From positions 1 through 6,354 of the forward strand of contig DAOWIC010000338.1 in the NCBI GenBank assembly GCA_030641085.1: a stretch of DNA of 6,354 bases, in the 5' to 3' direction. The notes under the pieces are model-generated. The model had not been told where the DNA came from and ran no database searches. It worked only from the letters and a program-made list of their open reading frames with translations. The stretch is from Calditrichota bacterium (GTDB lineage Bacteria; Zixibacteria; MSB-5A5; GN15; FEB-12). The position numbers and the translations under genes are program-made. Positions 4,505 to 6,354 of the stretch are shown piece by piece (the first letter of the stretch is position 1; each line of letters starts with the position of its first letter).

Positions 4505-6354
4505 CTACGGACGGCTGCGGGCGGCGGTAAGGTTGCGAATCATCTCGGTCAACTGCTCGATCCGAAAGGGCTTGTACAGCACCTGGGTGATTCCCGAGGC
4601 GGTCAGCCGGGAGCGGTCGATATCTACCTCCCAACCGGTAATCAGTACTATCGGGACATCGGGCCGCGACTTTATAACCTCCCGGGCTACTTCAAGGCCG
4701 GACATGCCGGGCATGGACAGGTCGGTCAGGATGATATCGAATTCCTGACTCAGCGCTAATTGCAGCCCCTCTTCTCCCGACGCGGCGGTCGTTACCTGGT
4801 AGCCTGACGCCTGACACATAGCCGATATGAGATCAAGAATAACGGTTTGATCGTCGATAGCCAGCACCCGGGGGGGCGAGACAGCCGCCTGAGTCGGCTC
4901 CGCCGCTGTCTTTTTCACGGGGAAGCGGAACGAAAGATAGGAGGGGCTGGGTGTATAGCGGTCAAAAGCGTAATCGCAGTCGCCGCTGGCGGCATGTTCG
5001 AGGTAGGTGTCGGCAGGACGGTGCTTCAAGGCCTCCCCCGCGGCCTGATATTCGCCGAACCCCGCCACCTTTTCGACAGGAGGGAAATTCTTGCGGTGAC
5101 GTGAAATATCCAGGTAAACATAGCCATCTGCTTGATAAGTGGAGACTGTCAACAGGTCTTCGTCCTCGGCCACCGACGCAAAACGATCGATCGCCTCTTC
5201 AAACAGGCTCCTGACAACGCCTTCCTCGAGATCGACACCGATCGACTCGGTCGTATCAATGACAATCTCCCGCGGTCGACCGCCCACCATATGCAGGGCA
5301 TCGGAAATATGCGACTTATCCAGCACCGAGCCAATGACGCTATTGAGATCGCGGGGCGGGTTCGTATTGCCCGTGTCGGGAAAGTTTTTGGATGCGGCCT
5401 GATCCATCAGTTTGCGGCCGAACCGCGCCGCCTGTTCCGCCTCGGCGATGATGCTCTTGAAGTGGTTGACCGTCTCGCCTGATAGATCGGAGGCTATCGA
5501 GGCCAATTCGGCGTTACCGATGATCGCCGAAAGGTGATTGTTCAAACGGTTTATCGCCTCACCCCAGAACTCGGTATCGACCGCCGCCGGCACAACCGGG
5601 GTTGTCTGATGAAACTGCGCTATTGTCAGCCGCACCGAATAGAGTCCCGCCGCCAGAGTCAACAAACGCTGCCACTCGCCTTTCTCGCTCTCGTCTACAT
5701 CAAACAGGAAAAAGAGCACGACACCTTCGATCCCGTCGGCGGTTCCTACCGGACAGGCGGCCAGCAGTCCGGGCAGACCGCTCTCGCCGAAAATTCGCTG
5801 GAAAGCATCGCGGTTGGACGGGTCAAACGATTGGACAGCCTCATTCACGTTGCTTCGGCCGGAAACAAACTTCGTCTCATGACCAACCGCAACCTCGCCG
5901 ATAATTCCCTCGCCCGGCATGATTTCAAAATCATCCAGATCGCCCGGTTCGACCCTATGGCCCGCGGTGGCCCGGTAGGAGCCGTTCTCGTTGCGGGCGA
6001 ATGCGATGGCGCGAGATTTCGACGGCAGGATGTTGGCCAGGTGGGCGACAAAGGAACCGGGGTCAGACTCCTCAAGGGCGGAATTGTCGAACCGGAGCAA
6101 CTGAAGCACTTTCTCCAGCCCGCGTCGGCGTGTGATATCCAGTCGGCGCATGTCGTTCTGGCGCAGCGCGAGACCGGCCAGCCCGGCATAGAGATCAACA
6201 GTCTTTAGATCACCCTCGCCGAGCTTGAACGCCCCGGATTCACGGATGAAAAGTATCGCGTTCTGCGAACTGCCGTCGGGCAGCGGGTAGACAAGAGTGG
6301 ATCGAGCGATATAGGTCCGGTTCTGTTCACCGGCAGCTTCCTGATTGATGATCA
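4505..6354 (-). CDS. Hybrid histidine-kinase-like protein: GAF-GAF-degenerate DHp/HATPase-REC (N-terminus beyond window)
   Basis: The frame is open from the right edge to TAG at 4505-4507, so at least 615 residues are visible. An ATG at 6151 lies inside the frame but has no SD, and the 67 codons before it continue a GAF domain (LVYPLPDGS, ILFIRESGAF, then a helix). It is therefore internal. Residues below count from that Met. A second GAF domain covers about 11-178 (MPGEGIIGEVAVG, AACPV). About 194-255 resembles a DHp helix pair (AINRLNNHLSAIIGNAELA), but Asn201 replaces the usual His. About 266-413 resembles an HATPase fold, but the N-box Asn is Glu319 and DxGxG is replaced by RHRKN near 351-355. 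Kinase activity is thus doubtful. REC spans about 427-543 and looks complete: acidic pair D433/D434, acceptor D477, T505, K527-P528. The protein looks cytoplasmic in the visible part. It probably acts as a phospho-receiver and ligand sensor with the adjacent HDOD protein (inference). No clear terminator follows it. Confidence 0.9.
   Translation of the reverse strand, partial: IINQEAAGEQNRTYIARSTLVYPLPDGSSQNAILFIRESGAFKLGEGDLKTVDLYAGLAGLALRQNDMRRLDITRRRGLEKVLQLLRFDNSALEESDPGSFVAHLANILPSKSRAIAFARNENGSYRATAGHRVEPGDLDDFEIMPGEGIIGEVAVGHETKFVSGRSNVNEAVQSFDPSNRDAFQRIFGESGLPGLLAACPVGTADGIEGVVLFFLFDVDESEKGEWQRLLTLAAGLYSVRLTIAQFHQTTPVVPAAVDTEFWGEAINRLNNHLSAIIGNAELASIASDLSGETVNHFKSIIAEAEQAARFGRKLMDQAASKNFPDTGNTNPPRDLNSVIGSVLDKSHISDALHMVGGRPREIVIDTTESIGVDLEEGVVRSLFEEAIDRFASVAEDEDLLTVSTYQADGYVYLDISRHRKNFPPVEKVAGFGEYQAAGEALKHRPADTYLEHAASGDCDYAFDRYTPSPSYLSFRFPVKKTAAEPTQAAVSPPRVLAIDDQTVILDLISAMCQASGYQVTTAASGEEGLQLALSQEFDIILTDLSMPGMSGLEVAREVIKSRPDVPIVLITGWEVDIDRSRLTASGITQVLYKPFRIEQLTEMIRNLTAARSRP

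Noticed and set aside
6149..6151. ATG at 6151 as the true start of the hybrid-kinase-like gene
   Set aside because: No Shine-Dalgarno precedes it, and the upstream codons stay open and continue a GAF domain to the window edge.
5534..6208. A 224-codon plus-strand open frame antisense to the GAF region of the hybrid protein
   Set aside because: The minus strand shows continuous GAF domain sequence through this stretch. The antisense product is Arg-rich and featureless.

Overview
The window reads as chromosomal DNA from a free-living bacterium, with GC by eye in the mid-to-high 50s percent. One partial gene on the plus strand faces four genes on the minus strand. Two of these are housekeeping genes: an M17 leucyl aminopeptidase and a long-form chorismate synthase. 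The other two encode multidomain signalling proteins. Long-form AroC, HDOD proteins and GAF/REC hybrids together fit an environmental Gram-negative lineage, such as an FCB-group, Zixibacteria-like or deltaproteobacterial-type organism. No phylogenetic marker is present, so this placement is a weak inference. I see no tRNA, rRNA, CRISPR array, insertion sequence or phage gene.

Layout: (1) 1-165 plus strand, the last 54 codons of a TolB/PD40-like beta-propeller protein. (2) 188-217, a symmetrical hairpin flanked by A and T runs that can terminate both converging transcripts. (3) 245-1738 minus strand, pepA, with a strong Shine-Dalgarno. (4) 1858-3057 minus strand, aroC, with no Shine-Dalgarno. 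A sigma70-like promoter sits so close that the transcript should begin at or next to the ATG, making it a leaderless candidate. (5) 3112-4428 minus strand, an HDOD protein with a C-terminal histidine-kinase-type dimerisation/phosphotransfer helix pair but no ATPase domain. (6) 4505-6354 minus strand, a hybrid-kinase-like protein: partial GAF, GAF, degenerate DHp, degenerate HATPase, REC. It has no start codon inside the window and runs off the right edge.

The most interesting part is the pair of adjacent signalling genes. The upstream one keeps the architecture of a hybrid histidine kinase. However, the expected phospho-acceptor His is Asn, the N-box Asn is Glu, and the DxGxG loop is missing, while its REC domain looks fully functional. 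The downstream one carries a DHp-like segment that retains the His (SHYLNN) but has no kinase domain. The two DHp segments resemble each other. This suggests, without proving it, a split signalling system in which a pseudokinase/receiver protein and an HDOD phosphotransfer or dimerisation partner work together, possibly with a kinase encoded elsewhere. The housekeeping genes appear to be separate transcription units and show no functional link to the signalling pair.
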